A stretch of DNA of 64,000 nt, from assembly GCA_013364255.1 (NCBI GenBank), contig CP054936.1, positions 2,510,853 to 2,574,852 on the forward strand. The letters are read 5' to 3'. Below are positions 17,053 to 25,189 of this stretch, one piece after another. The notes beneath the pieces are model-generated. The model ran no database searches. It saw nothing but the letters and a program-made list of their open reading frames with translations, and was not told the origin of the DNA. A program made the position numbers and the translations under genes. This stretch comes from Streptomyces seoulensis. GTDB lineage: Bacteria; Actinomycetota; Actinomycetes; Streptomycetales; Streptomycetaceae. Position 1 is the stretch's first letter; each line of letters begins with the position of its first letter.

Positions 17053-17952
17053 GCCGGCGGGCGCGGGCCGGCGGCGTCCGGCCCGGGTCAGCGCCCCGGA
17101 GCCGAGGGCCACTCCGGCCCCCACCAGGGCGCTGCCCGCCGCCTGGGCGGGGCCGTACGAGCCGGTGCCGACCAGGGGCGCGGTGCAGGCGGCGGCGACG
17201 GGGATGAGTCCGGAGAAGAGGGTGGCGCGCTCGGCGCCGATCCGTTGCATGCCCATGTACCAGCACACGAAGCCGACGACGGTGACGACCGCCGCCTGCC
17301 ACAGCAGCGCGGCGGCCTCGTGGGCGTCGGGCGTCCGCAGCCAGGCGCCGCCGTCCAGCAGGACGCCGACGAGCGCCGACTCCCCCGCCGCCACCGCGCA
17401 CACCACGGCGGACAGCAGCCGGGGGCCCAGCGGGCGCAGCACGGGCACCGCGAGGACCGCGAAGCCGACCTCGCCGGCCAGCGCGCACGCCGAGAAGGCG
17501 ATGCCCGCGCCGTCGGTCCGGCCCCAGCCCTGCACGGTCAGCGCCCCGGCGGCGACCAGCGCCGCTCCTCGCAGCACGGCCCGCTGCGGCCGGCGGCGCT
17601 CCAGCAGCGGGACGAGGACGGCCACGGCCACCGGCGCGCAGCCCACGAAGACGCCCGGCACGGCCGGTTCGGCGCTCCGCTCGGCGGCCAGGACCGCCAG
17701 GTTGAAGCCGACCATGCCCACCGCCGCCAGCAGCGCCAGCCGGGCCCACTGGCGCGGCTCCAGCGCCCGCAGCCGCGGCCCCGCCTCCCGCCGGACCAGC
17801 GGCAGGAGCAGCAGGCAGGCCAGGCCGTAGCGCAGGAACTGGCCGCCCGCGTACGGGTAGTGGCCGAGGACGCTGTTGGCGGTGAAGGAGCCTCCGACGA
17901 GGACGCAGGCGAACGCGGCGAGCAGCGCGCCGCGTGAGGTGGTGGCGTTCAT
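16768..17952 (-). CDS. EamA/DMT-family exporter with antisense-overlapping C-terminus
   Basis: The first 300 residues form a ten-helix drug/metabolite transporter. They begin GALLAAFACVLVGGSFTANSV and end in LVGTGSYGPAQAAGSALVGAGVAL, typical EamA repeats. After about residue 300 the sequence becomes GALTRAGRRRPAPAGS and then about 95 residues of low-complexity sequence rich in Gly, Gln, His, Asp and Arg, encoded antisense to the alpha/beta hydrolase. That tail is probably not a functional domain; the normal stop near 17050-17090 seems to be missing or displaced by an indel. ATG 17952 is preferred because TAGCGT at 17960-17965 lies 7 nt before it (leaderless promoter). Divergent from a MocR regulator only 47 nt away, its likely controller. 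Confidence 0.78.
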   Translation of the reverse strand: MNATTSRGALLAAFACVLVGGSFTANSVLGHYPYAGGQFLRYGLACLLLLPLVRREAGPRLRALEPRQWARLALLAAVGMVGFNLAVLAAERSAEPAVPGVFVGCAPVAVAVLVPLLERRRPQRAVLRGAALVAAGALTVQGWGRTDGAGIAFSACALAGEVGFAVLAVPVLRPLGPRLLSAVVCAVAAGESALVGVLLDGGAWLRTPDAHEAAALLWQAAVVTVVGFVCWYMGMQRIGAERATLFSGLIPVAAACTAPLVGTGSYGPAQAAGSALVGAGVALGSGALTRAGRRRPAPAGSAAAVEEHPRDQRRIVVHGDVSAAGQPHQPGVRDDPLGAHPLPGHQQPVLEAPGDGDRNAGDVVREPYADARAQGLLEPGGPGQGQGLGDHGLG

Positions 17953-17959
17953 GGCAGCG

Positions 17960-17991
17960 ACGCTAGGGAGCGCGGCGGCCCGCATTAAGGT
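17960..17991. promoter_or_regulatory. Back-to-back leaderless promoters, EamA and MocR genes
   Basis: On the minus strand TAGCGT (17960-17965) is 7 nt from the exporter ATG, with CTTAAT 18 nt further upstream. On the plus strand TAAGGT (17986-17991) is 8 nt from the MocR ATG at 18000. The whole control region is 47 bp and includes GTGGACCTTAAT, read on the minus strand, which overlaps both core elements and is a candidate MocR operator. Confidence 0.55.
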
Positions 17992-17999
17992 CCACTTCC

Positions 18000-19442
18000 A
18001 TGACGTCTTCGGGGACCAATCCGGACGGGCGGCCCGGCTCGGCCGCCTGGGAGCTGCTGCTGCCGGCCGCGACGGCGCCGGCCCGCGCGCGCGGCCGCTC
18101 CCTGCGCGCGGCGCTGCGCGAGGCGGTCCGTTCGGGGCGGCTCGCGCCGGGCACCCGGCTGCCCTCCAGCCGTGACCTCGCCGCCGACCTCGGCGTCTCG
18201 CGCGGGCTGGTCACCGAGGCGTACGAGCAGCTGACGGCAGAGGGCTATCTGCGCAGCGGGCGCGGCGCGGGAACCTGGGTGGGCGGCGCGGCGCGGGCCG
18301 CCCGCACCCGGGCGCGTGACCTCGCCCCCCGCTCCCCCGGCGCCCGCGCGGACTTCGTGCCCGGCACCCCCGACCTGGCGCTGTTCCCCCGGGCCGCCTG
18401 GGCCGCCGCGCACCGCTCGGTGCTGGCCGCGCTGCCGCACCAGGACCTCGGCTATCCCGATCCGCGCGGGCTGCCCCGGCTGCGTACGGCCCTGGCCGAA
18501 CTGCTCGCCCGGCGCCGGGGCGCCGTCGCGGACCCCGAACGCCTGGTCGTCGTCTCCGGGGTGGCGCAGGGCGCGGCCCTGCTCGGCGCGGTGCTGCACG
18601 CGCGCGGGATACGGGCCGTCGGGGTCGAGGACCCGGGCAGCCCGCAGCACAGCGCCCTGTACGCCGCGGCGGGCGTCGGCACCGTCGCGCTCCCGCTGGA
18701 CGCGCGGGGCCCGGCCCTCGGCCCGCTGTACCGGTCGGGCGTACGGGCCGTGGTGACCACGCCGGCGCACCAGTTCCCCACCGGCATCGCCTGCACCGCG
18801 CGGCGCCGCGCCGAACTGCTCGACTGGGCGCGGTCGGTGGACGGTTACGTCTTCGAGGACGACTACGACGGCGACTTCCGCTACGACCGGGCGCCGGTGG
18901 GCGCGATGCAGGGCCTGGACCCGGAGCGGGTGGTCTACGCGGGCTCGGTCAGCAAGTCGCTGGCCCCCGGACTGCGGCTGGGCTGGCTGCTGGTGCCCGA
19001 CGCGCTGGCCGACGAGATCGTGGTACGCAAGCGGACCACTGACCTCGGTCATCCGACGCTCGACCAGGCGGTGTTCGCGCACTTCGTGGAGCGGGGCGAC
19101 TACGACCGGCAGCTGCGCCGCTGCCAGCGCGCCTACCGGGAGCGCCGGGACGCGCTCGTCACCGCCCTGGCCGAGCACTTCCCCGGCGCGCGGCTGTCCG
19201 GGATCGCCGCGGGGCTGCACCTGATCGCCGACCTGCCCGCCCGCTACGGCCCCGAGGAGCGGTTCCTCGCGCGTGTGACGGCGGCGGGGATCGCGGTGCG
19301 CACGCTCGCGTCGTACACACACGCGGGCGCGGACGGCGCGGACGACGTCGCGGGCGTGCGGTTGGTCCTCGGGTACGCGCACGTGCCGCCCGCGCGGATC
19401 CGCGCGGGGGTGGCGCTGATGGCCGAGGCGGCCGCCGGCTGA
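18000..19442 (+). CDS. MocR-type regulator (GntR winged helix fused to aminotransferase fold)
   Basis: A 480-residue fusion. Residues 15-90 are a GntR winged helix (LRAALREAVRSGRLAPGTRLPSSRDLAADLGVSRGLVTEAYEQLTAEGY). Residues 115-480 are a fold-type I PLP aminotransferase-like domain, with VFEDDYDGDFRYDRAPVGAMQGLDP and the PLP lysine in YAGSVSKSLAPGLRLGWL. MocR proteins sense PLP or PLP-amino acid adducts and commonly activate or repress the divergently transcribed neighbour, here an EamA exporter. The ATG at 18000 is nearly leaderless. Likely role: control of amino-acid or amine efflux by the neighbour; this is inference from context. Confidence 0.88.
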   Translation: MTSSGTNPDGRPGSAAWELLLPAATAPARARGRSLRAALREAVRSGRLAPGTRLPSSRDLAADLGVSRGLVTEAYEQLTAEGYLRSGRGAGTWVGGAARAARTRARDLAPRSPGARADFVPGTPDLALFPRAAWAAAHRSVLAALPHQDLGYPDPRGLPRLRTALAELLARRRGAVADPERLVVVSGVAQGAALLGAVLHARGIRAVGVEDPGSPQHSALYAAAGVGTVALPLDARGPALGPLYRSGVRAVVTTPAHQFPTGIACTARRRAELLDWARSVDGYVFEDDYDGDFRYDRAPVGAMQGLDPERVVYAGSVSKSLAPGLRLGWLLVPDALADEIVVRKRTTDLGHPTLDQAVFAHFVERGDYDRQLRRCQRAYRERRDALVTALAEHFPGARLSGIAAGLHLIADLPARYGPEERFLARVTAAGIAVRTLASYTHAGADGADDVAGVRLVLGYAHVPPARIRAGVALMAEAAAG

Positions 19443-19543
19443 CCGCGCGGGCGGTTGTTCACCCGCGGTTTCCGTGCGCGCCGCGCCGCCCCAGTAGGTG
19501 TGGGGCCGAACACTGGCCGGATTCCGTTCCTGGAGGCGCAGTC

Positions 19544-21127
19544 ATGTCCCACCGTCCCCTTCCGGGCCGCCGCAGCGTCCTGCGCGGCTCGCTCGCCGCG
19601 TCCGCGGCCCTGACCCTGCCCGGCGCACTCGGCGCGGCCCCGGCGCTCGCCCTGTCGGGCCGTCCCCGGGCGGACTGGGGCGTGCAGGCGGGCGACGTCA
19701 CCTCCGACTCGGGTCTGGTGTGGGCGCGCGCGGACCGTCCGGCCCGGATGATCGTCGAGACCTCGGCGACCGAGTCGTTCCGCGACCCGCGCCGCTGGCA
19801 CGGCCCGCTGCTCGGCGCGGACACGGACTTCACGGGCACCGCCCGGCTGCACGGACTCCCGGCCGGCGAGCAGATCCACTACCGCGTGCTGCTGGCCGAC
19901 CCGGACGACCCGCGCCGCACCGGCGAACCGGTCCTCGGCACCTTCCGGACGGCGCCGGCGCGCCGCCGCCAGGGCGTGCGGTTCGTGTGGTCCGGCGATC
20001 TGGCCGGGCAGGGCTGGGGCATCAACGACTCCATCGGCGGCTACCGGATCTTCGACGCCATGGCGAAGCTGGACCCGGACTTCTTCCTGTGCAGCGGCGA
20101 CAACATCTACGCCGACGGCCCGATCCAGGCCACGGCCGCGCTGCCGGACGGACGGGTCTACCGCAACGTCACCACCGAGGAGAAGTCGCACGTCGCCGTC
20201 TCCCTGGCCGACTTCCGCGGCAACTTCCGCTACAACCTGCTGGACGCGGCGCTGCGCCGGTTCAACGCGCGGGTGCCGAACATCGTCCAGTGGGACGACC
20301 ACGAGGTCCGCAACAACTGGTATCCCGGCGAGATCGTCGGCGCCGGCACCCCCTACCCGGCCGGGACGCGCCTGGACGACCTGGCGCTGCGCGCCCGCCG
20401 GGCCTTCTCGGAGTACTTCCCCATCTCCACCGTCAGCGGCCGCCCGGACGGGCGGATCTACCGTGTCCACCACCACGGCCCGCTGCTCGACGTGTTCGTG
20501 CTCGACATGCGCACGTACCGCGACGCCAACTCGCCCGACGACCAGGCGAGCGACCCGCAGGGCATCCTGGGGCGCGCCCAGCTGGAGTGGCTCAAGCGCG
20601 AACTGGCCCGGTCGCGGGCGGTGTGGAAGGTCATCGCCGCCGACATGCCGCTCGGCCTGGTGGTGCCCGACGGGGTCGAGGGGAAGCCGAACTTCGAGGC
20701 CGTCGCGCAGGGCGACCCGGGCGCACCGCTCGGCCGCGAGCTCCAGATCGCCGAACTGCTGCGGTTCGTCAAGCACCGGCGGATCACCGGCACGGTGTGG
20801 CTGACGGCCGACGTCCACCACACCTCGGCCCAGCGCTACGATCCGTCGCGTGCGGCGTTCAAGGACTTCGAGCCGTTCTGGGAGTTCGTGTCCGGGCCGC
20901 TGAACGCGGGCGCGTTCCCGGCCAGCCTGCTGGACGGGACGTTCGGTCCGGACCGGGTGTTCGTCAAGGCGCCGACCGCCTCGAACGTCTCGCCGGCCGA
21001 GGGCTACCAGTTCTTCGGCGAGGTCGACATCGACGGCGACAGCGGGGAGTTGACGGTCCGGCTGCGCGAGCAGGACGGCGCCGTCCTCTTCACCCGGACG
21101 CTGCGGCCGGGGCGGGTGGGGCAGTGA
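19544..21127 (+). CDS. phoD: PhoD-type alkaline phosphatase, Tat-exported
   Basis: A 527-residue secreted phosphomono/diesterase. The N-terminus has a twin-arginine signal, RRSVLRG at residues 10-16, then a hydrophobic stretch and an ALA cleavage motif near residue 36. The PhoD metal site is complete: WSGDLAGQG, CSGDNIYADG, VQWDDHEVRNNW and LTADVHHTSA, expected to hold iron and calcium. The DUF N-terminal beta domain (DWGVQAGDVTSDSGLVWARAD) is present. Such enzymes scavenge phosphate outside the cell; a PHO box is not obvious in the 101-nt upstream gap. Several paralogues exist in streptomycetes, so the gene symbol marks the family rather than strict orthology. Confidence 0.87.
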   Translation: MSHRPLPGRRSVLRGSLAASAALTLPGALGAAPALALSGRPRADWGVQAGDVTSDSGLVWARADRPARMIVETSATESFRDPRRWHGPLLGADTDFTGTARLHGLPAGEQIHYRVLLADPDDPRRTGEPVLGTFRTAPARRRQGVRFVWSGDLAGQGWGINDSIGGYRIFDAMAKLDPDFFLCSGDNIYADGPIQATAALPDGRVYRNVTTEEKSHVAVSLADFRGNFRYNLLDAALRRFNARVPNIVQWDDHEVRNNWYPGEIVGAGTPYPAGTRLDDLALRARRAFSEYFPISTVSGRPDGRIYRVHHHGPLLDVFVLDMRTYRDANSPDDQASDPQGILGRAQLEWLKRELARSRAVWKVIAADMPLGLVVPDGVEGKPNFEAVAQGDPGAPLGRELQIAELLRFVKHRRITGTVWLTADVHHTSAQRYDPSRAAFKDFEPFWEFVSGPLNAGAFPASLLDGTFGPDRVFVKAPTASNVSPAEGYQFFGEVDIDGDSGELTVRLREQDGAVLFTRTLRPGRVGQ

Positions 21128-21334
21128 CGCCCGCTACTCTTCATCCGGGCCGCGCATCGGCGTCATCCCCCGGTGCGCGGCGCCAACTCCCTTTTGGCTC
21201 CGCCGTTTTCGCAGTCCGTGGCGCTGGTCGCGCGCGGCGGTGCAAAGGGTGCCCAAAGCCGGGCAAATCAATGCTTTACCAGTAAGTCACAGGACGTTCG
21301 CGACCGCGCAACACCGGTCCTCCACAGTGGCCGT

Positions 21335-22789
21335 ATGACTCGAGAACTGTCTGATGTGACACGAACGAAGCACGGCCGGCCGGTGCACCACTGGCGGCGT
21401 GACGTGGTCGAACTGGCCGCGCTGTTCACGGCGGTGGCGGTGGCCGACGGCGTGGCGAACCTGATCGGCCACGGACCCGGCGGGCCGGCGCTGCTGCTGA
21501 TCTCGGCGCTGGCGCTGATCGCGACGGCGGCGTTCCACACCTGGTGGGCACGGCGCCACGGGCACGCTCCCCCGGCGCACGATACCGGCGCCCGGCCGCT
21601 CGCCGCCGAACGGCGGGCGGCCGGGCCGTCGTCGCCCGCCCCGGCTACGGCGGACGACGGGATGACCGCGAACGCGCTGTGGCGGCTGCGGACGACGGTG
21701 CGGGACGCGCCGGGATCGCTGGCCACGCTGTGCGCGGCGCTGGCCGCCCGGCACGTCGACATCCTGAGCCTTCAGACGCACCCGCTGGCCGAGGGCACGG
21801 TGGACGAGTTCCTGCTGCGCGCGCCCGGCCGGATCGAGGCGTCCCGGATCACGGAGGCGGTCGCGTCGGCCGGCGGCGCCGACACCTGGATCGAGCGGGC
21901 CGACGCGCACGATCTGGTCGACGCGCCGACCCGGGTCCTCGGTCTGGCCACGCGCACCGCGCTGGACGCCGCGGAACTGCCGCTGGCGCTTCGGCAGTTG
22001 CTGGGCCGGTGCACCATCCGTTCGCTGCCCGGCAAGCCGGCGGGCGGTGGCCGGGGCCCGGAGGAGGTGCCGGCCGAGGGGGTCATGGAGGACACCGTGC
22101 TGCGGCTGCGCGCGCCGGAGGGCGGCGTGATCACCGTCGAGCGGCCGTACCTGCCCTTCACGCCCACCGAGTTCGCCCGGGCCCGGGCGCTGGTGGAGCT
22201 GGACACCCTGCTCGGGCCGCGCATCCCGTCGGGCCAGGACGTGCTGACGCTGCCCGAGGGCAACGCGATCACCGTGCGCCGGGCGGACACGGGCGATCTG
22301 CCGGAGGCCCGGCGGATGCACGAGCGGTGCTCGCCCCGCACCCTGGGCATGCGCTACCACGGGCCGGTCGGCGACGCGGACCGGTACCTGAACCACCTGC
22401 TCAGCCCGCGTTTCGGACGGACCCTCGCCGCGCAGACCGCCTCCGGACGGATCGTCGGCCTCGGTCATCTGCTGTGGGACGGCGACGAGACGGAGGTCGC
22501 GCTGCTCGTCGAGGACGAGTGGCAGCGGCGCGGCATCGGCGCCGAACTGCTCGGCCGCCTGGTGGCGATGGCCGCGGAGGCGGGCTGCGGGAGCGTGTAC
22601 GCCGTGACGCAGGCGTCGAACACCGGCATGGTCACCGCGATGCGCGGCCTCGGTCTCCCGCTGGACTACCAGATCGAAGAGGGCACCCTGGTGATCACCG
22701 CCCGGCTGACCAAGCCCGCTGTCCCCGCCCGGCTCCCCCACGACACCCTCCGCCACCAGTACGACGACTCCCCCGCCCTGCCCGACTGA
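21335..22789 (+). CDS. ACT-domain and GNAT fusion protein with N-terminal membrane helices
   Basis: A 484-residue multidomain protein. Two hydrophobic segments (about residues 25-48 and 52-70) suggest membrane attachment. An ACT-like domain begins with LRTTVRDAPGSLATLCAALAARHVDILSLQTH (residues 112-143). A central linker or second ACT-like region follows, then a GNAT domain (about 310-455) with the acetyl-CoA motif VEDEWQRRGIGAELLGRLVAMAA. ACT-GNAT fusions in actinomycetes are proposed to couple amino-acid sensing to lysine acetylation, by analogy with amino-acid-responsive protein acetyltransferases; neither ligand nor target can be read here. ATG 21335 is chosen because the upstream open frame is low-complexity. 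Downstream lies a 538-nt gene-free region. Confidence 0.82.
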   Translation: MTRELSDVTRTKHGRPVHHWRRDVVELAALFTAVAVADGVANLIGHGPGGPALLLISALALIATAAFHTWWARRHGHAPPAHDTGARPLAAERRAAGPSSPAPATADDGMTANALWRLRTTVRDAPGSLATLCAALAARHVDILSLQTHPLAEGTVDEFLLRAPGRIEASRITEAVASAGGADTWIERADAHDLVDAPTRVLGLATRTALDAAELPLALRQLLGRCTIRSLPGKPAGGGRGPEEVPAEGVMEDTVLRLRAPEGGVITVERPYLPFTPTEFARARALVELDTLLGPRIPSGQDVLTLPEGNAITVRRADTGDLPEARRMHERCSPRTLGMRYHGPVGDADRYLNHLLSPRFGRTLAAQTASGRIVGLGHLLWDGDETEVALLVEDEWQRRGIGAELLGRLVAMAAEAGCGSVYAVTQASNTGMVTAMRGLGLPLDYQIEEGTLVITARLTKPAVPARLPHDTLRHQYDDSPALPD

Positions 22790-23327
22790 CCCGGCCCCCG
22801 GCCGCGGCCCGGACCTCCCCGGCCGCGGCCGGAAAGTCCCCGCCGCTGCCCGAGACCCCGGCCGCCGGACCGGCCACCAGCCCGGCCGCGCCGGGCGGGA
22901 TCAGCCCGGCTGCGCCGGCCAGGCACCGCACCGGCCGACCGGCCCGGCCCGGCCCATGGATCGGCCGGCGGATCAGCCCGAGAAGCAGCCCTGCTCAGAA
23001 CCGCCCCGGCGGGCTCCCCCGCGGCCGGCGGCCCCGGCCCCCGCCCCGGCCGACCGCGTCACGGACCCCGGGCCACCGGCCCGCCCCCCGTGGATCGGGC
23101 CGCCGGCCCGGGGTCCGTGGGCCGGACCGCCGGTCCAGGGCCCGTCGGTTCAGCGCCTCGCGCCGGCCCTGTACGTCCGGCGCCCACGCGCGATCCCCGG
23201 TCCAGGGCCCGTGAGTCCAGTCACAGGGCCGGGGTCCGTGGGCCGGACCGCCGGTCCAAGATCCGCAGGCCGGGCCACCGGACCAGGATCCGTGCGCCGA
23301 GCCGCCGGACCGCAGGTCCACGGCCCG
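22790..23327. repeat. Gene-free region holding a degenerate copy of the adjacent gene's 3' end
   Basis: 538 nt with no gene I can support. The first half is low-complexity CCGGCC-rich sequence. 23132-23211 aligns with 23315-23393, which is the last codons and stop of the methionine gamma-lyase-like gene plus flank, at roughly 85% identity by eye with one small gap; the stop codon is lost in the outer copy. A second element (gtccgtgggccggaccgccg) recurs at about 23112 and 23232, with a weaker third copy near 23290. The region therefore looks like a decayed tandem duplication. Confidence 0.72.
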
Positions 23328-24548
23328 TCAGTTCAGGGCCTCGTGCAGGCCCTTCACGTCCGGCGCCTGCGTGCGACCGCGGTCCAGGGCCTGGTCCAGG
23401 TCGGACCACAGGTCGTCCACGTCCTCCAGGCCGACCGACATCCGCAGCAGCCGGTCGCCGACCCCGGCGCCCCGCCGGTCTGCCGCGTCCACGATGCGGT
23501 GGCTGATGGAGGCCGGGTGCTGGATCAGCGTGTCCACGCTGCCGAGGCTCACGGCGGGTGTGATCAGGCGGACCGCGCCGATCACCGCGTGCGGGTCGCC
23601 GTGCACCTCGAAGGAGACCATCGCGCCGCCGATCCGCGGATAGTGCACGCGGGCGACGCGCGGGTCGGCCGTCAGCCGGGCGACCAGCTCGGCGGCGGTG
23701 GCGGAGGCGGCCCGCACCCGTACCGGCAGGGTGGACAGCCCGCGCAGCAGCAGATAGCCGGCCAGCGGGTGCAGCACCCCGCCGGTGGCGAACCGCACCT
23801 GCCGCAGCCGCCCGGCGAGTTCCTCGTCGCAGGCCACCACGCCCGCCATCACGTCGCCGTGCCCGCCGAGGTACTTGGTGGCGCTGTGCAGCACCAGCCG
23901 CGCGCCCTGCCCGGCCGGGCGCTGGAGCACCGGCGTGGCGAAGGTGTTGTCGACGAGCAGGGGGACCGAGCCGCAGGCGTGGGCGACGGCCCGCAGGTCC
24001 ACCTCGGCGAGCGTCGGGTTGGCCGGGGACTCCACCATCACCAGTCCGGTGTCCGGGCGCAGCGCGTCGGCGATCCCGGCCGGGTCGGTCCACGTCACCT
24101 CGCTGCCGAGCAGTCCGGCGGTCAGCAGGTGGTCGCTGCACCCGTACAGCGGGCGCACGGCGACCACGTGCCGCAGGCCGAGGGCGGAGCGCACCAGCAG
24201 GACCGCGCTGAGCGCGGCCATGCCGCTGGCGAAGGCGACCGCGGACTCGGTGCCCTCCAGCCGGGCCAGCGCGGTCTCGAAGCGGGCGACGGTCGGGTTG
24301 CCGAGCCGGCCGTAGACCGGCGGCCCGTCGAGTTCGGCGCCGTCGGCGGCGAAGGCGTCGATCCGGGCGGCCTCGGCCCGGCTGTCGTAGGAGGGGTAGG
24401 TGGTGGACAGGTCGATCGGCGGGGCGTGCAGTCCCTGCCGGGCGAGGTCCTCACGGCCGGCGTGCACGGCCTCGGTGGCCAGTGCGCGGGGTGCGGGGCG
24501 TACGGCGTCGTACGCGGACGTGCTCGCTGGGTTGAAGGGCGTGTCCAT
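23328..24548 (-). CDS. Cys/Met metabolism PLP enzyme, methionine gamma-lyase-like
   Basis: A 406-residue gamma-family PLP enzyme. The Schiff-base lysine is Lys225 in HSATKYLGGHGD. Tyr79 and Arg81 in VYGRLGNPT supply the phosphate contacts from the neighbouring subunit, and Asp200 in LLVDNTFATP pairs with the cofactor nitrogen. Cys137 in RPLYGCSDHL matches the position of the special active-site cysteine of methionine gamma-lyase (LYGCT in Pseudomonas), which favours methionine elimination to methanethiol, 2-oxobutyrate and ammonia over cystathionine cleavage. Divergent from an Lrp-type regulator 59 nt away, the same layout as mdeA/mdeR of Pseudomonas putida. A decayed copy of its 3' end lies downstream. 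Cystathionine gamma-lyase remains possible. Confidence 0.8.
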   Translation of the reverse strand: MDTPFNPASTSAYDAVRPAPRALATEAVHAGREDLARQGLHAPPIDLSTTYPSYDSRAEAARIDAFAADGAELDGPPVYGRLGNPTVARFETALARLEGTESAVAFASGMAALSAVLLVRSALGLRHVVAVRPLYGCSDHLLTAGLLGSEVTWTDPAGIADALRPDTGLVMVESPANPTLAEVDLRAVAHACGSVPLLVDNTFATPVLQRPAGQGARLVLHSATKYLGGHGDVMAGVVACDEELAGRLRQVRFATGGVLHPLAGYLLLRGLSTLPVRVRAASATAAELVARLTADPRVARVHYPRIGGAMVSFEVHGDPHAVIGAVRLITPAVSLGSVDTLIQHPASISHRIVDAADRRGAGVGDRLLRMSVGLEDVDDLWSDLDQALDRGRTQAPDVKGLHEALN

Positions 24549-24595
24549 GACCGAAGGGTGAACACCGGACGGGCCGGGCGGCGCGGACTCCGTGC

Positions 24596-24601
24596 TACGT
24601 T
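24596..24601 (+). promoter_or_regulatory. Leaderless -10 of the Lrp gene
   Basis: TACGTT (TANNNT) is followed by exactly 6 nt and then the ATG at 24608, so transcription would start on the A of the start codon. The 59-nt gap to the divergent gamma-lyase gene must hold both promoters and any Lrp site. Confidence 0.5.
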
Positions 24602-24607
24602 CGGCGC

Positions 24608-25147
24608 ATGGCCGAATCCGTCGTACTGGACCCGGTGGATCTCCATCTGCTGCGGCTGCTGCAGAACGACGCCCGGACCACCTACCGCGATCTGGCCGCG
24701 CTGGTCGGGGTCGCGCCGTCGACGTGTCTGGACCGGGTCAACCGGCTGCGCCGCTCGGGGGTGATCCTCGGCCATCAGCTGCGCCTGGACCCGGCGAAGC
24801 TGGGCCGGGGCCTGGAGGCCCTGCTGTCGGTGCAGGTCAGGCCGCACCGGCGGGAGTTGGTGGGGCCGTTCGTGGAGCGGATCCGGGCGCTGCCGGAGTC
24901 GCGGACCGTGTTCCACCTGACCGGTCCGGACGACTACCTCGTCCACGTCGCGGTCGCCGACATGGCCGACCTGCAACGGCTCGTGCTGGACGAGTTCACG
25001 GCCCGGCGCGAGGTGGCGCGGGTGGAGACCCGGCTGATCTTCCAGCAGTGGGACTGCGGCCCGCTGCTGCCGCCGGGCGCGGAACCGGCGACGCTGTCGG
25101 TGAAACCGGACCGCATATCGGACGCAATGCCGCCCGTGGTCCGGTAA
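24608..25147 (+). CDS. Lrp/AsnC-family regulator
   Basis: A 179-residue feast/famine regulator. The N-terminal helix-turn-helix (LDPVDLHLLRLLQNDARTTYRDLAALVGVAPSTCLDRVNRLRRSGVI) is followed by an RAM effector domain (VQVRPHRRELVGPFVERIRALPESRTVFHLTGPDDYLVHVAVADMADL). Residues beyond 155 form a tail rich in Pro and Gly. It is transcribed divergently from the methionine gamma-lyase-like gene and is presumably its activator, by analogy with MdeR of Pseudomonas putida, responding to methionine or a related amino acid. The transcript is predicted to be leaderless. The regulatory assignment is inference; the family assignment is firm. Confidence 0.88.
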   Translation: MAESVVLDPVDLHLLRLLQNDARTTYRDLAALVGVAPSTCLDRVNRLRRSGVILGHQLRLDPAKLGRGLEALLSVQVRPHRRELVGPFVERIRALPESRTVFHLTGPDDYLVHVAVADMADLQRLVLDEFTARREVARVETRLIFQQWDCGPLLPPGAEPATLSVKPDRISDAMPPVVR

Positions 25148-25189
25148 CCGGGCTGACGCGGACGGTGTGGTCGTACGAGGATGGACGGC

